The translations under genes were made by a program, and so were the position numbers. Shown in pieces: positions 8,506 to 16,500 of a stretch of 64,000 nucleotides of DNA; the first letter of the stretch is position 1; every line of letters begins with the position of its first letter. This DNA comes from Bacteroidaceae bacterium (GTDB taxonomy: Bacteria; Bacteroidota; Bacteroidia; Bacteroidales; Bacteroidaceae), in contig JAKSLM010000011.1 in assembly GCA_024401225.1 (NCBI GenBank), forward strand, positions 1 through 64,000, read 5' to 3'. Under the pieces are notes generated by a model. That model had not been told where the DNA came from, did no database searches, and saw nothing but the letters and a program-made list of their open reading frames with translations.

Positions 8506-10403
8506 CTTATTTAGAAATATTGCAGCAATACTGGGGTTATGATTGTTTCCGAGGCATTCAGGAAGCAATCATAACTAGTATAGGCGAGGGTCGCGACACG
8601 CTGGGACTCATGCCTACGGGCGGAGGAAAGTCCATTTGCTTTCAGGTTCCGGCGCTTGCCAAGGATGGGCTGTGCATCGTCATCACGCCCCTCATAGCCC
8701 TGATGAAGGACCAGGTGGCGCAGCTGAAGCGAAGAGGATTGACGGCCGAGGCTGTCTATACGGGCATGCAGAGGGATGACATAGTCCGCATCTTCGACAA
8801 CTGCGTGCTGGGCGGCTGCAAGTTCCTTTACATCTCGCCTGAGCGACTGGCTTCCGACCTCTTCAGGGCAAAGCTGGAGCGCATGCACAACATAAGCATG
8901 ATATGCGTGGACGAGGCACATTGCGTGTCGCAATGGGGCTACGACTTCCGTCCTTCGTACCTGCGCATAGCCGAGATACGCCACATCATTCAGTACCCCG
9001 TACCTATACTGGCACTTACGGCCACAGCTACGCCTCAGGTGATAGACGACATTCAGGACAAGCTTGAGTTCCGGGAAAAGAACACCATACGCATGAGCTT
9101 CGAGCGCAAGAACCTCGTGTATGTGGTGCGCCATACGGACAACAAGGCTGAGGAGATGCTACGCATACTCCGGGGCATAACCGTGGGAAGTGCCATCGTC
9201 TATGTGCGTAGCCGCCGACTGACGAGCGAGATAGCCCGATTCCTCAACGACAACGGATTTACGGCGCTCAACTTCCATGCCGGACTGACCAATGCGGAGA
9301 AGGATGTGCGACAGATCAGTTGGACGAAGAACCGCGTGCGAGTCATGGTGGCCACGAATGCCTTTGGCATGGGCATCGACAAGCCCGATGTGAGGGTGGT
9401 GATACACTTCTCGTCGCCCGACTCGATCGAGGCATACTATCAGGAAGCAGGACGAGCAGGGCGCGACGGTCAGCGATCGTATGCCATACTGCTCACCGAC
9501 AAGGCCGACATCACATCACTTCGCAGGCGCGTGGCACAGACATACCCGGAGATAGAATACGTGAAGAAGGTGTACGAGGACCTCTGCTACTTCCTCCAGG
9601 TAGGCATGGGAGAGAGCGAGGGGCGCACGTACGACTTCCACATGGAACGATTCTGCGTCACGTTTCGCCACTTTGCCGTGCAGGCCGACAGCGCCTTGAA
9701 GCTGCTTAGCAACGCAGGCTACATAGAGTACTGTACGGATCAGGAGTTCAAGTCGCGCCTGCAGATCATATTGCGCAAGGAACAGCTGTACCGCCTGTAC
9801 AACATGAGCGAGGATGAGAACCGTCTGCTGCAGGCCATACTGCGCACCTATCCAGGCGTGTTTGCCGACACGGTCTACATAGAGGAGATGCAACTGGCGC
9901 ACCTCACATCGCTCAAGGCCGACTGGATATACGAGACGCTCAAGGACTGGAACTCGCGCCGCATAGTGGACTTCATCCCTCACAAGAACACGCCTACCAT
10001 AACCTTCAGCATGCCTCGCCTGGAGACGGAACGCGTGGCGTTGCCTCCATCGGTCTACCTCGACCGGCGTGACGACTACGCCCAGCGCATAGAGCACATG
10101 GTGGACTACCAGACATCGGAGGTCAGTTGCCGAAGCCGCTTGCTGCTTGAATACTTCGGGCAGGAGGATGTGAAGGATTGTGGCCAATGCGACATTTGTG
10201 TGGCAAGGCGCAAGGACGTGAACTACGATCAGCATACTCATGCCGAGCGCGTCATCATGCAATGGCTTAGTGACGGACAGCATCATCCGGTAAAGGATCT
10301 ACTTACACTTGGACTTGAGCGCGAGGCTATCTCAGAGGCTCTGACGAAGTTGCAGAATGATGATGAGATAGAGAGTGATACTGTTGAGGTGTGGAGGAGT
10401 TGA
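8502..10403 (+). CDS. recQ: RecQ-family ATP-dependent DNA helicase
   Basis: A 633-residue 3'-5' helicase. Walker A MPTGGGKS lies near 37-44, DEAH at about 137-140 (VDEAHCVSQWGYDFRP), and motif VI QEAGRAGRDG at about 317-326. The RecQ zinc cluster has Cys residues in SCRSRLLLEYF and DCGQCDIC (about 545-565). The C-terminus after the zinc cluster is short and I see no HRDC domain, so this is the shorter RecQ type common in Bacteroidetes. It overlaps recJ by 4 nt. Confidence 0.93.
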   Translation: MTYLEILQQYWGYDCFRGIQEAIITSIGEGRDTLGLMPTGGGKSICFQVPALAKDGLCIVITPLIALMKDQVAQLKRRGLTAEAVYTGMQRDDIVRIFDNCVLGGCKFLYISPERLASDLFRAKLERMHNISMICVDEAHCVSQWGYDFRPSYLRIAEIRHIIQYPVPILALTATATPQVIDDIQDKLEFREKNTIRMSFERKNLVYVVRHTDNKAEEMLRILRGITVGSAIVYVRSRRLTSEIARFLNDNGFTALNFHAGLTNAEKDVRQISWTKNRVRVMVATNAFGMGIDKPDVRVVIHFSSPDSIEAYYQEAGRAGRDGQRSYAILLTDKADITSLRRRVAQTYPEIEYVKKVYEDLCYFLQVGMGESEGRTYDFHMERFCVTFRHFAVQADSALKLLSNAGYIEYCTDQEFKSRLQIILRKEQLYRLYNMSEDENRLLQAILRTYPGVFADTVYIEEMQLAHLTSLKADWIYETLKDWNSRRIVDFIPHKNTPTITFSMPRLETERVALPPSVYLDRRDDYAQRIEHMVDYQTSEVSCRSRLLLEYFGQEDVKDCGQCDICVARRKDVNYDQHTHAERVIMQWLSDGQHHPVKDLLTLGLEREAISEALTKLQNDDEIESDTVEVWRS

Positions 10404-10517
10404 GGGCCTTCGGCACTCCTTTGGGTTGCTAAAGCACCGCTTCGCTACCGTCGTCGCAAGCCGAGCTCCTATTCCGCTCGGCGGTTAGAGTTGAGAGGTT
10501 AGAGGTTAAAGGTTAGA

Positions 10518-10722
10518 GCCTCCAAAGAGGAAGAAGAGAGAGCAATGAGTTATACGCCTTCGGCGGACGAAGAAAAAATAAATAAAAACAGGAAAAAATA
10601 TTAAAGATATTTTCTTCTTGTGTATGATTATTACGAAATGATGATTACGAAAGAGATGTTTTTACTATTTTCTTATATTTTTATTTGTTTTTCTTTCGTC
10701 CGCCGAAGGCGTATGAATATAG
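10518..10722. other. Putative invertible element, copy B (core 10572-10694)
   Basis: Inverted repeats at 10550-10571 and 10695-10714 bound a 123-bp core that is the reverse complement of the copy A core, while both outside flanks match copy A in direct orientation. The right repeat ends 43 nt before the TPR gene start at 10758, so the core would be placed to influence that gene. The gene-free stretch 10404-10757 otherwise holds a GCCGAG/CTCGGC hairpin near 10465-10490 and a short heptamer tract (10484-10517). Confidence 0.75.
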
Positions 10723-10757
10723 CGTAAATATTATATAATGAATTAAATAGAAGAACA

Positions 10758-11012
10758 ATGAATCATTTGGAATTGGCAAAAGAGGCGATAAGGAAGCAGG
10801 ACATACTCACGGCGAGTGTGGAGGCAACCAAGGCCATAGAGGAACAGCCGGACAACTATGAGGCATACCTCATACGCGGACAGATAAGCATGGCGTTCGG
10901 CGATAAGGCTGGAGCTGCCGAGGACCTGCAGAAAGCCGTGGAACTCAATCCTTCGCTACTCACGCAGATGAGCGGCGAGTTCAAAAACAAAGAGGACGGA
11001 CATTGCCATTGA
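10758..11012 (+). CDS. Small TPR-like protein
   Basis: An 84-residue soluble protein with about two tetratricopeptide helices pairs: LELAKEAIRKQDILTASVEA and YLIRGQISMAFGDKAGAAED, ending with the typical AVELNP. It ends in a Lys/His-rich tail and has no signal peptide. It probably acts as a small protein-binding module; no partner can be named. Its stop codon lies inside the following terminator hairpin. The putative invertible element sits immediately upstream. Confidence 0.75.
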   Translation: MNHLELAKEAIRKQDILTASVEATKAIEEQPDNYEAYLIRGQISMAFGDKAGAAEDLQKAVELNPSLLTQMSGEFKNKEDGHCH

Positions 11013-11030
11013 GCGATGTTCGTCCTCTTT
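10991..11030 (+). terminator. Terminator overlapping the end of the TPR gene
   Basis: AGAGGACGGACAT (10991-11003) pairs with ATGTTCGTCCTCT (11016-11028), one wobble pair, 12-nt loop containing the stop codon, then T-rich sequence. Confidence 0.75.
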
Positions 11031-11094
11031 CTTTGCTTTCTATCTTAGTTGAGCATGCATTATCGCGAAGCGCTTTCGAAGAAAGAAACTTGTA

Positions 11095-11868
11095 TTACTT
11101 GATGTTCTGTCTGATCTTTGTAAGGAATGCCTGCATACGTTCTTCGTCCTTGGTGTCGATGATATCGATGATCTCCTTCATCTCGGCACGAATCTTAGCC
11201 ACCTGATCCTTGGTGTAAGGGTTGAAGAGAATCTCGCGCAGCAGGGTGTCGTCCTCCGAGAGTACGCCCTGGGCAATCTTCATGTGGCGCTTGAATGTGG
11301 TACCAGGAGCATCCTGATGCTTCATCACGGCTGCGAAGGCAAAGGTAGAGATGAATGGGATGCTGAGCGAATAAGCCACCGTGCGGTCGTGCTCCTCGAA
11401 TGTATATTCGCACACGTTGAGTTCGAGGCGTGAGTAGAGTTCCTTGAAGAAGCAACGTCCCATGAAGTCGCCCTCGCTGATGATGATGGCATTCTCAGAG
11501 GCCAGTTTGCCGAGGTTGGCAAATGTAGGTCCGAACATAGGGTGTGTACTAACGTAGCGCATGCCTGTGTTCTCGTAAAACTCCTTGAATCCAGTCTTCA
11601 CCGAACTGATATCGGACAGTATACATGTGTCGGGAAGGTATGGGATGACCTGCTCAAACACGGAGAGCGTGTACTTCAGACTCACGGCATTGATGACGAG
11701 CTCAGGCTTGAACTCGCGTATCTCCTCCATCGTTGTGAAGCGCTGCGTGTTGTACATGAATCGCAGGCGCTTAGGATCAATCTCGTAAACGGCCACCTCG
11801 TGGTCAAAACTAAGCAGGTCGGTAAAGAACGAGCCCATCTTGCCTGCTCCAAGTATCAGTATCTTCAT
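11095..11868 (-). CDS. tyrA: Prephenate dehydrogenase
   Basis: A 257-residue NAD(P)-dependent enzyme converting prephenate to 4-hydroxyphenylpyruvate on the tyrosine branch. The Rossmann motif GAGKMG is at 7-12, followed by the acidic residue of YEID. ISSVKTGF and STHPMFGP match prephenate dehydrogenases. No chorismate mutase or ACT domain is attached; the mutase is on the upstream gene. It is the last gene of the minus-strand aromatic operon, separated from DAHPS-CM by 170 bp of heptamer repeats. Confidence 0.9.
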   Translation of the reverse strand: MKILILGAGKMGSFFTDLLSFDHEVAVYEIDPKRLRFMYNTQRFTTMEEIREFKPELVINAVSLKYTLSVFEQVIPYLPDTCILSDISSVKTGFKEFYENTGMRYVSTHPMFGPTFANLGKLASENAIIISEGDFMGRCFFKELYSRLELNVCEYTFEEHDRTVAYSLSIPFISTFAFAAVMKHQDAPGTTFKRHMKIAQGVLSEDDTLLREILFNPYTKDQVAKIRAEMKEIIDIIDTKDEERMQAFLTKIRQNIK

Positions 11869-11883
11869 TTGCTTCTTTTTTTT

Positions 11884-12038
11884 AGGTTATAGGTTAGAGG
11901 TTAGAGGTTAGAGGTTAGAGGTTAGAGGTTATAGGTTAGAGTGTTTTTCTCTCCACTCTCACCTCTCCACTCTCACCTCTCACCTCTCCACTTTAACCTA
12001 TAACCTTTAACCTATAACCTTTAACCTTTAACCTTTTC
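11884..12038. repeat. 7-bp repeats in inverted arrangement between DAHPS-CM and tyrA
   Basis: GGTTAGA-type heptamers run from 11884 to 11942; after CTCTCACCTCTCC-type units the complementary TAACCTT/TAACCTA units run from 11992 to 12038. In the minus-strand transcript the two arms could pair into a long hairpin between the two cistrons. Confidence 0.75.
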
Positions 12039-13103
12039 TTACTTATTGATAACTTCCATCTGCTGATTGACACTCTCCTCGTGTATGTGCTCGAAGATGC
12101 CCTTGATGCAGTCGGGATTGATGCCGAGGATGGAACCCTGTGCTCCGCGCTTGTCGAGAATCTCGCTATAGCGTGTGGTCTGCACGATGGTCATGCCATG
12201 CTCCCTCTTGTACTGACCGATCTCGCGGCTCACGCGCATACGCTTGGCAAGCATGTCGATGAGGTCGTTGTCGATCTCGTCAATCTGCTTACGAAGCTGC
12301 GACAGAGGTTCGGTAGTCTGTCCCTGTTCGCGGATTACGAGGAGCGAGAGGATGTAGTCGAGAATGTCAGGTGTGACCTGCTGACTTGCATCGCTCCATG
12401 CCTTGTCAGGATTGCAATGGCTCTCAACTATCAGTCCATCCATACCGAGGTCCATAGCCTGCTGGCAGAGAGGTGCGATGAGGTCGCGCTTACCGCCTAT
12501 GTGGCTTGGATCGTTGACGATAGGAAGCTGTGGACAGCGACGATGAAGCTCGATAGCAATCTGCCACATAGGGAGGTTGCGGTATATCTTCTTGTCGTAG
12601 CTTGAGAATCCGCGGTGGATGGCACCAAGGCGCTTGATGCCGGCACGGTTGATGCGCTCGAGAGCTCCGATCCAAAGTTCGAGGTCAGGATTGACAGGGT
12701 TCTTCACGAGGACTGGTATGTCAACACCCTGCAAAGCATCGGCCAATGACTGCATGGCAAACGGATTGGCGCTGGTGCGTGCACCAACCCAGAGGATGTC
12801 GATGCCATATTTGAGAGCCAGTTCGACATGCTCAGGTGTAGCCACCTCGGTAGCTGTGAGCATGCCCGTCTCCTGCTTCACCTGCTGCATCCATGGAAGG
12901 GCATTCTCGCCGTTGCCTTCGAAGCCTCCTGGCTTGGTACGAGGCTTCCAGATGCCGGCACGGAACATGTGGCATCCCTTCTCTGCCAACTGGCGTGCAG
13001 TAGTCATCACCTGTTCTTCGGTCTCGGCCGAGCAAGGTCCTGCTATTACGAACGGACGTTTATTATCGCTTGGTAAGTTTAATGGTTGTAGTTCAAGTTC
13101 CAT
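12039..13103 (-). CDS. DAHP synthase / chorismate mutase fusion
   Basis: A 354-residue bifunctional enzyme. Residues 1-255 are a KDO8P-synthase-like (type I-beta) 3-deoxy-7-phosphoheptulonate synthase: IAGPCSAE at about 20-27, KPRTKPGGFEG, VGART, and DPSHIGGKRDL. Residues 265-345 are an AroQ-type chorismate mutase (LRKQIDEIDNDLIDMLAKR, then REIGQYKREHG). It therefore makes the first shikimate-pathway intermediate and converts chorismate to prephenate, feeding both pheA and tyrA in this operon. In fusions of this kind the mutase often mediates feedback control by prephenate; that is family knowledge. The start lies 26 nt after the aminotransferase stop. Confidence 0.93.
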   Translation of the reverse strand: MELELQPLNLPSDNKRPFVIAGPCSAETEEQVMTTARQLAEKGCHMFRAGIWKPRTKPGGFEGNGENALPWMQQVKQETGMLTATEVATPEHVELALKYGIDILWVGARTSANPFAMQSLADALQGVDIPVLVKNPVNPDLELWIGALERINRAGIKRLGAIHRGFSSYDKKIYRNLPMWQIAIELHRRCPQLPIVNDPSHIGGKRDLIAPLCQQAMDLGMDGLIVESHCNPDKAWSDASQQVTPDILDYILSLLVIREQGQTTEPLSQLRKQIDEIDNDLIDMLAKRMRVSREIGQYKREHGMTIVQTTRYSEILDKRGAQGSILGINPDCIKGIFEHIHEESVNQQMEVINK

Positions 13104-13129
13104 TGTATGATGATTTTTTTTGTTTCGAT

Positions 13130-14296
13130 TTATTCAAAAACCTTCTTCACTCTCTCGAGGGCTTCCTGCATCTTCTCGTCCTTGGCGCAGAGCGAGATGC
13201 GGAGGTAGCGCTTACCGTTGCTTCCGAAGATGAAGCCAGGAGTGATGAATACGCGAGCCTCGTGCAGCACCTTTTCCGTGAGGTCCTCGACATCGGCATA
13301 AGTGTCAGGTATGCGTCCCCAGAGGAACATGCCCTGCTGAGTAGGGTCGAACGTGCATCCGAGAGTGGTCATGATCTGCTCGGCAATGTTGCGTCGGCTG
13401 GCGTAGGTCTCGATGTTGGCATGTGTGTGCCAAGCCTCTGTGTTGTCGTAAGCCTGGGCAGCAGCAAGCTGTAGCGGACGGAAGGTACCAGAGTCGATGT
13501 TTGACTTAATCTTCAGTATCCACTGTACGAACGTGCTGTTGGTGGCGAGCATACCCACGCGCCATCCAGGCATGTTGTGGCTCTTGGACATGGAGTTGAA
13601 CTCAATGCAGCAATCCTTTGCACCAGGGATCTGGAGAATGGACAGATGCTCGTCCTTGTTGAGGATGAATGAGTATGGATTGTCGTTCACCACTACGATG
13701 TCGTGAGCCTTGGCAAATGCCACGATCTTCTCATAGAGCTCGCGAGTGGCACGTCCGCCTGTAGGCATGTTAGGATAGTTGGTCCACATCAGTTTCACGC
13801 CTGTGAGGTCCATGCTCTCCAGCTGATCGAAGTCAGGCTGCCAACCGTTGCTCTCCATGAGGTCGTAGTTGACAATCTGCTGGCCGAGGATCTTTGACAG
13901 GGATGTGTAGGTAGGGTAGCCAGGGTTTGGCACCAGCACCTTGTCGCCAGGGTTGCACAGGGCAAGAGTGACATGAAGGATGCCCTCCTTGCTGCCTATC
14001 AGAGGCTGGATCTCGGTGGCAGGATCGAGTTCTACTCCGTACCATCGGTTGTAGAAGCGAGCCATGGCCTGTCGCAGTTCAGGTATGCCGACAGTAGGCT
14101 GGTAGCCGTGAGCATCAGCCTTCTTGGCGTTTTCGCAGAGCACATCGATGGTCTCTGTCGATGGTGGCATGTCGGGCGAACCGATGGCAAGGCTTATGAT
14201 GTCCTGTCCTTCGGCATTGAGCTTAGCCACTTCTTTCAGTTTTCTTGAGAAATAATATTCGCTTACGAGCGATAAACGGTCTGCTGGAGTTATCAT
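13130..14296 (-). CDS. PLP-dependent class I/II aminotransferase (aromatic/aspartate type)
   Basis: A 388-residue fold-type I aminotransferase. YQPTVGIPELRQAMARFY, TNYPNMPTG, the VNDNPYSF aspartate region, the PLP lysine in EFNSMSKSHNMPGWR (about 237) and the C-terminal YLRISLC arginine are all visible. Its position between pheA and DAHPS-CM suggests it transaminates phenylpyruvate and hydroxyphenylpyruvate, or prephenate. That role is inferred; general aspartate or LL-diaminopimelate aminotransferase activity is an alternative. It overlaps pheA by 4 nt. Confidence 0.88.
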   Translation of the reverse strand: MITPADRLSLVSEYYFSRKLKEVAKLNAEGQDIISLAIGSPDMPPSTETIDVLCENAKKADAHGYQPTVGIPELRQAMARFYNRWYGVELDPATEIQPLIGSKEGILHVTLALCNPGDKVLVPNPGYPTYTSLSKILGQQIVNYDLMESNGWQPDFDQLESMDLTGVKLMWTNYPNMPTGGRATRELYEKIVAFAKAHDIVVVNDNPYSFILNKDEHLSILQIPGAKDCCIEFNSMSKSHNMPGWRVGMLATNSTFVQWILKIKSNIDSGTFRPLQLAAAQAYDNTEAWHTHANIETYASRRNIAEQIMTTLGCTFDPTQQGMFLWGRIPDTYADVEDLTEKVLHEARVFITPGFIFGSNGKRYLRISLCAKDEKMQEALERVKKVFE

Positions 14297-15135
14297 ATTG
14301 TGGATTTTCCTTCTTTATATTCGCCTAATACTTTTAGTTGCTTTGTAAGTGGTCGTACGGCATCGATAGCCTGATGGTAGCGTGTGTAGTCTTCGTACAT
14401 CACGTCGATGTAGAACATGTATTCCCATTCGCGTCCGATGATAGGGAGCGACTGGATCTTGGTGAGGTTGATCTTGTAGAACGAGAAGATCGACAACACC
14501 TGCGACAGGCTACCCTCGTTGTGTGGCAGGCTGAACACGATGCTTGCCTTGTTCGACTGGTTAGGCATGGACAACTCTTCTGCCTGCCAAGGGTCGCAGA
14601 GCACGAGGAAGCGTGTGAAGTTGTGCTTGTTGGTCTCGATGCTCTCCTCCAGCACCTTCATGTTGTAGAGTGGTGCAGCAAACTTCGAGCAGATGGCTGC
14701 GTGTCCTCGCATCTGTCCCTCGCTGATCATCTTTGCCGATCCGGCGGTGTCGTCGGCCTCGACAACCTTCATGCTTGGGTGCTTCTTCAGGAAGTCGCGG
14801 CATTGCATGAGGGCCACAGGGTGCGAATTGACCTCTGTGATGTCGTTCCAGTCCTCATCAGGCAGGCACATTATGGAGTGGCTGATGCGCAGCTTGTGCT
14901 CGCCCACTATCTGCATTCCGCTCTCGCGCAGCAGTTCGTAGTTGTGGAGCAGCGAACCTGCTATGGTGTTCTCGATGGCCACGAGAGCAATGACATTGTT
15001 GTCCTTCTTCATCTCTGCAAACACATCCTCAAATGTGTCGCAGCATATCAGTTCGATCTCCTCGCCCTCGAAGTACCGATGGCTTGCCACGTCGTGGAAA
15101 CTGCCTACCTGTCCTTGTATCGCAATTCTTTTCAT
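14293..15135 (-). CDS. pheA: Prephenate dehydratase with ACT domain
   Basis: A 280-residue monofunctional enzyme converting prephenate to phenylpyruvate. The catalytic half (1-180) opens with IAIQGQVGSFHDVASHRYF and includes VAIENTIAGSL. The ACT regulatory half spans about 190-275 (FSLPHNEGSLSQVLSIF). The ESRP motif of most ACT-type dehydratases reads KIQSLPI here, so phenylalanine binding may differ. First gene of the operon; its start codon directly follows the T run of an attenuator terminator, with a Phe/Tyr leader peptide further upstream. Confidence 0.93.
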   Translation of the reverse strand: MKRIAIQGQVGSFHDVASHRYFEGEEIELICCDTFEDVFAEMKKDNNVIALVAIENTIAGSLLHNYELLRESGMQIVGEHKLRISHSIMCLPDEDWNDITEVNSHPVALMQCRDFLKKHPSMKVVEADDTAGSAKMISEGQMRGHAAICSKFAAPLYNMKVLEESIETNKHNFTRFLVLCDPWQAEELSMPNQSNKASIVFSLPHNEGSLSQVLSIFSFYKINLTKIQSLPIIGREWEYMFYIDVMYEDYTRYHQAIDAVRPLTKQLKVLGEYKEGKSTI

Positions 15136-15229
15136 AAAAAAACAATCCCACTCACATTGGAGCGGGATGATATACTTGATTTTTTAGTTTGTTTCGTTGT
15201 TACGAAGTCTTGCACATGAAATCCCGCTC
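15136..15229 (-). promoter_or_regulatory. Transcription attenuator of the pheA operon
   Basis: On the minus strand, ATCCCGCTC (15168-15160) can pair with GAGTGGGAT (15153-15145) around a 6-nt loop, followed by TGTTTTTTT (15144-15136): an intrinsic terminator ending at the pheA AUG. The same ATCCCGCTC can instead pair perfectly, 9 bp, with GAGCGGGAT (15229-15221), which begins one base after the leader-peptide stop codon. A ribosome finishing the leader would cover GAGCGGGAT and let the terminator form; one stalled on the Phe/Tyr codons would leave it free and antiterminate. Pairings are seen in the sequence; the mechanism is inferred from classical attenuators. Confidence 0.85.
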
Positions 15230-15286
15230 TTACCGTTTGCTAAAGTAAAAGTAAAAATAGAAATATGTGCTAAAATACGACTTCAT
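15230..15286 (-). CDS. Phe/Tyr-rich leader peptide of the pheA operon
   Basis: An 18-codon frame reading MKSYFSTYFYFYFYFSKR, with six Phe and five Tyr codons, eight of them an unbroken Tyr/Phe alternation. It starts at an ATG after an AT-rich stretch and ends at TAA (15232-15230), right at the edge of the antiterminator. Composition and position match leader peptides that sense charged tRNA; mixed Phe and Tyr codons fit an operon that serves both amino acids. Too short for ordinary gene finding. Confidence 0.85.
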   Translation of the reverse strand: MKSYFSTYFYFYFYFSKR

Positions 15287-15336
15287 TATTATATAAATAT
15301 GTGTACTTGTTATAACCTTTGATTGGTTTTACGATG

Positions 15337-15370
15337 CAAAATTACGTATTCTTATCCACTCCACCAACAA
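15337..15370 (-). promoter_or_regulatory. Candidate promoter of the aromatic operon
   Basis: On the minus strand a -7 box TAATTTTG (15344-15337) is preceded by TTG at 15367-15365 with 20 nt spacing. A start near 15330 would give a leader of about 195 nt containing the leader peptide and the attenuator. The remaining stretch to 15489 shows nothing else. Confidence 0.55.
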
Positions 15371-15489
15371 TTTGCAAGAAAAAACATCGAAATTCAGTAA
15401 AAAAGGTATAAAAACAAAGAAAATGTAAATGCTTGCACCCACTTTTTTGTTCTTATACCTATGACGTTCACCTTTGCTTATGTCGTTAT

Positions 15490-16497
15490 CTACTTCTCGC
15501 ACTTCAGGTTGAAATCGACTGAATTGAAGTCCTGGTTGTAGAATTGTCCCTTGTACGTTATTATACCATCGGTGTGGTCGCATGTACCCTGGAAGTAACC
15601 AAGGTACTTGTTGTTGCTTTTCTGGTAAGCCTTGATCAGCAATGTGCCATCGCTTGGATGGTAGCGGTAGACTTTCAACAGGCGTGTGCCGATGCTGATG
15701 GTGTAGTCGCCCTCACCATTCGAGATGTTGAGTGTGGCATTCTTGTCGCCTCCTATGCTGCCGGTCATGTGGTAGGTGTCGCGTTCTGGATGAAGCGAAG
15801 CGGGGCCAGTCAAAGACTTTTCCGACTCGCCGTAGTAGAGTATCTGACGCTTTGCCTCATTGCCTTCTTCGTCCGTGCGCAGAGTCCAGTTGCCATGAGC
15901 ATCGTGCTTGCGTATGGTGTATTTGGTTTCCACCTTCTCGTAGTATTCGTCATCACCTTCCTCATCATTGTATCCAACGCTTCGGTACTCGGCAATCATC
16001 TTCACAAGATCACCATTCTTGTCGTATGAATAGTGGTAGGTGAACTCGGTGCCTTCCACCTGACCTTCTTCTCGCGCCAGATGGTCGTTCTCCCAAATAA
16101 TCTCGCTAAACGATTCCAAACCATAGGTTTCGCTGATGCGTCCCTTTGCATCGCGCTTGTAGCATGTTGTCTCTTCAAACTGACTGGTCTCTTCATCGTA
16201 TATGCGCTCCGACTCTTTGAAAGGATCGTAATCGTCCATCTTGATGAGTTTGCCATCCTCATCAAACTCATATGTGCTGCCGAATGCGAACAGCTTGTGT
16301 ACTGGTCCGTGAACGTTGAAATATGCAAGGTCGGGCGAAGTGAAATCGTCAGGCTTGATGTTGTCAGCCTTTACTTCATCGCCAGTTGTGGCACTTACGG
16401 CATTGGTGCTGTCTGCACTCTCATTGTTGTTTGAAGTCTTGTTGCCGCAAGCAGTTATGGTTGCTGCAACGATGAAAGGAAGGAAATACTTTCTCAT
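15490..16497 (-). CDS. Putative lipoprotein with YD-like repeats, downstream of the cobalamin genes
   Basis: A 335-residue protein with a lipoprotein signal (TITAC, Cys17), then a low-complexity Asn/Ser/Ala/Glu linker to about residue 50. The middle contains several short units of the form FDEDGKLIK, RDAKGRISE, YDKNGDLVK and HDAHGNWTL, resembling YD/RHS-like strands. The C-terminal 90 residues contain TYHMTGSIGGDKNATLNIS and GYFQGTCDHTDG, suggesting a small beta domain. Function unknown. It begins 3 nt after the cbiB stop, so it is almost certainly co-transcribed with cbiP-cobD-cbiB. Confidence 0.7.
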   Translation of the reverse strand: MRKYFLPFIVAATITACGNKTSNNNESADSTNAVSATTGDEVKADNIKPDDFTSPDLAYFNVHGPVHKLFAFGSTYEFDEDGKLIKMDDYDPFKESERIYDEETSQFEETTCYKRDAKGRISETYGLESFSEIIWENDHLAREEGQVEGTEFTYHYSYDKNGDLVKMIAEYRSVGYNDEEGDDEYYEKVETKYTIRKHDAHGNWTLRTDEEGNEAKRQILYYGESEKSLTGPASLHPERDTYHMTGSIGGDKNATLNISNGEGDYTISIGTRLLKVYRYHPSDGTLLIKAYQKSNNKYLGYFQGTCDHTDGIITYKGQFYNQDFNSVDFNLKCEK

Positions 16498-16500
16498 ATC

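Noticed and set aside
15221-15229. T-box riboswitch for the aromatic operon
   Set aside because: No T-box consensus or specifier stem is visible; a translated Phe/Tyr leader explains the structures.
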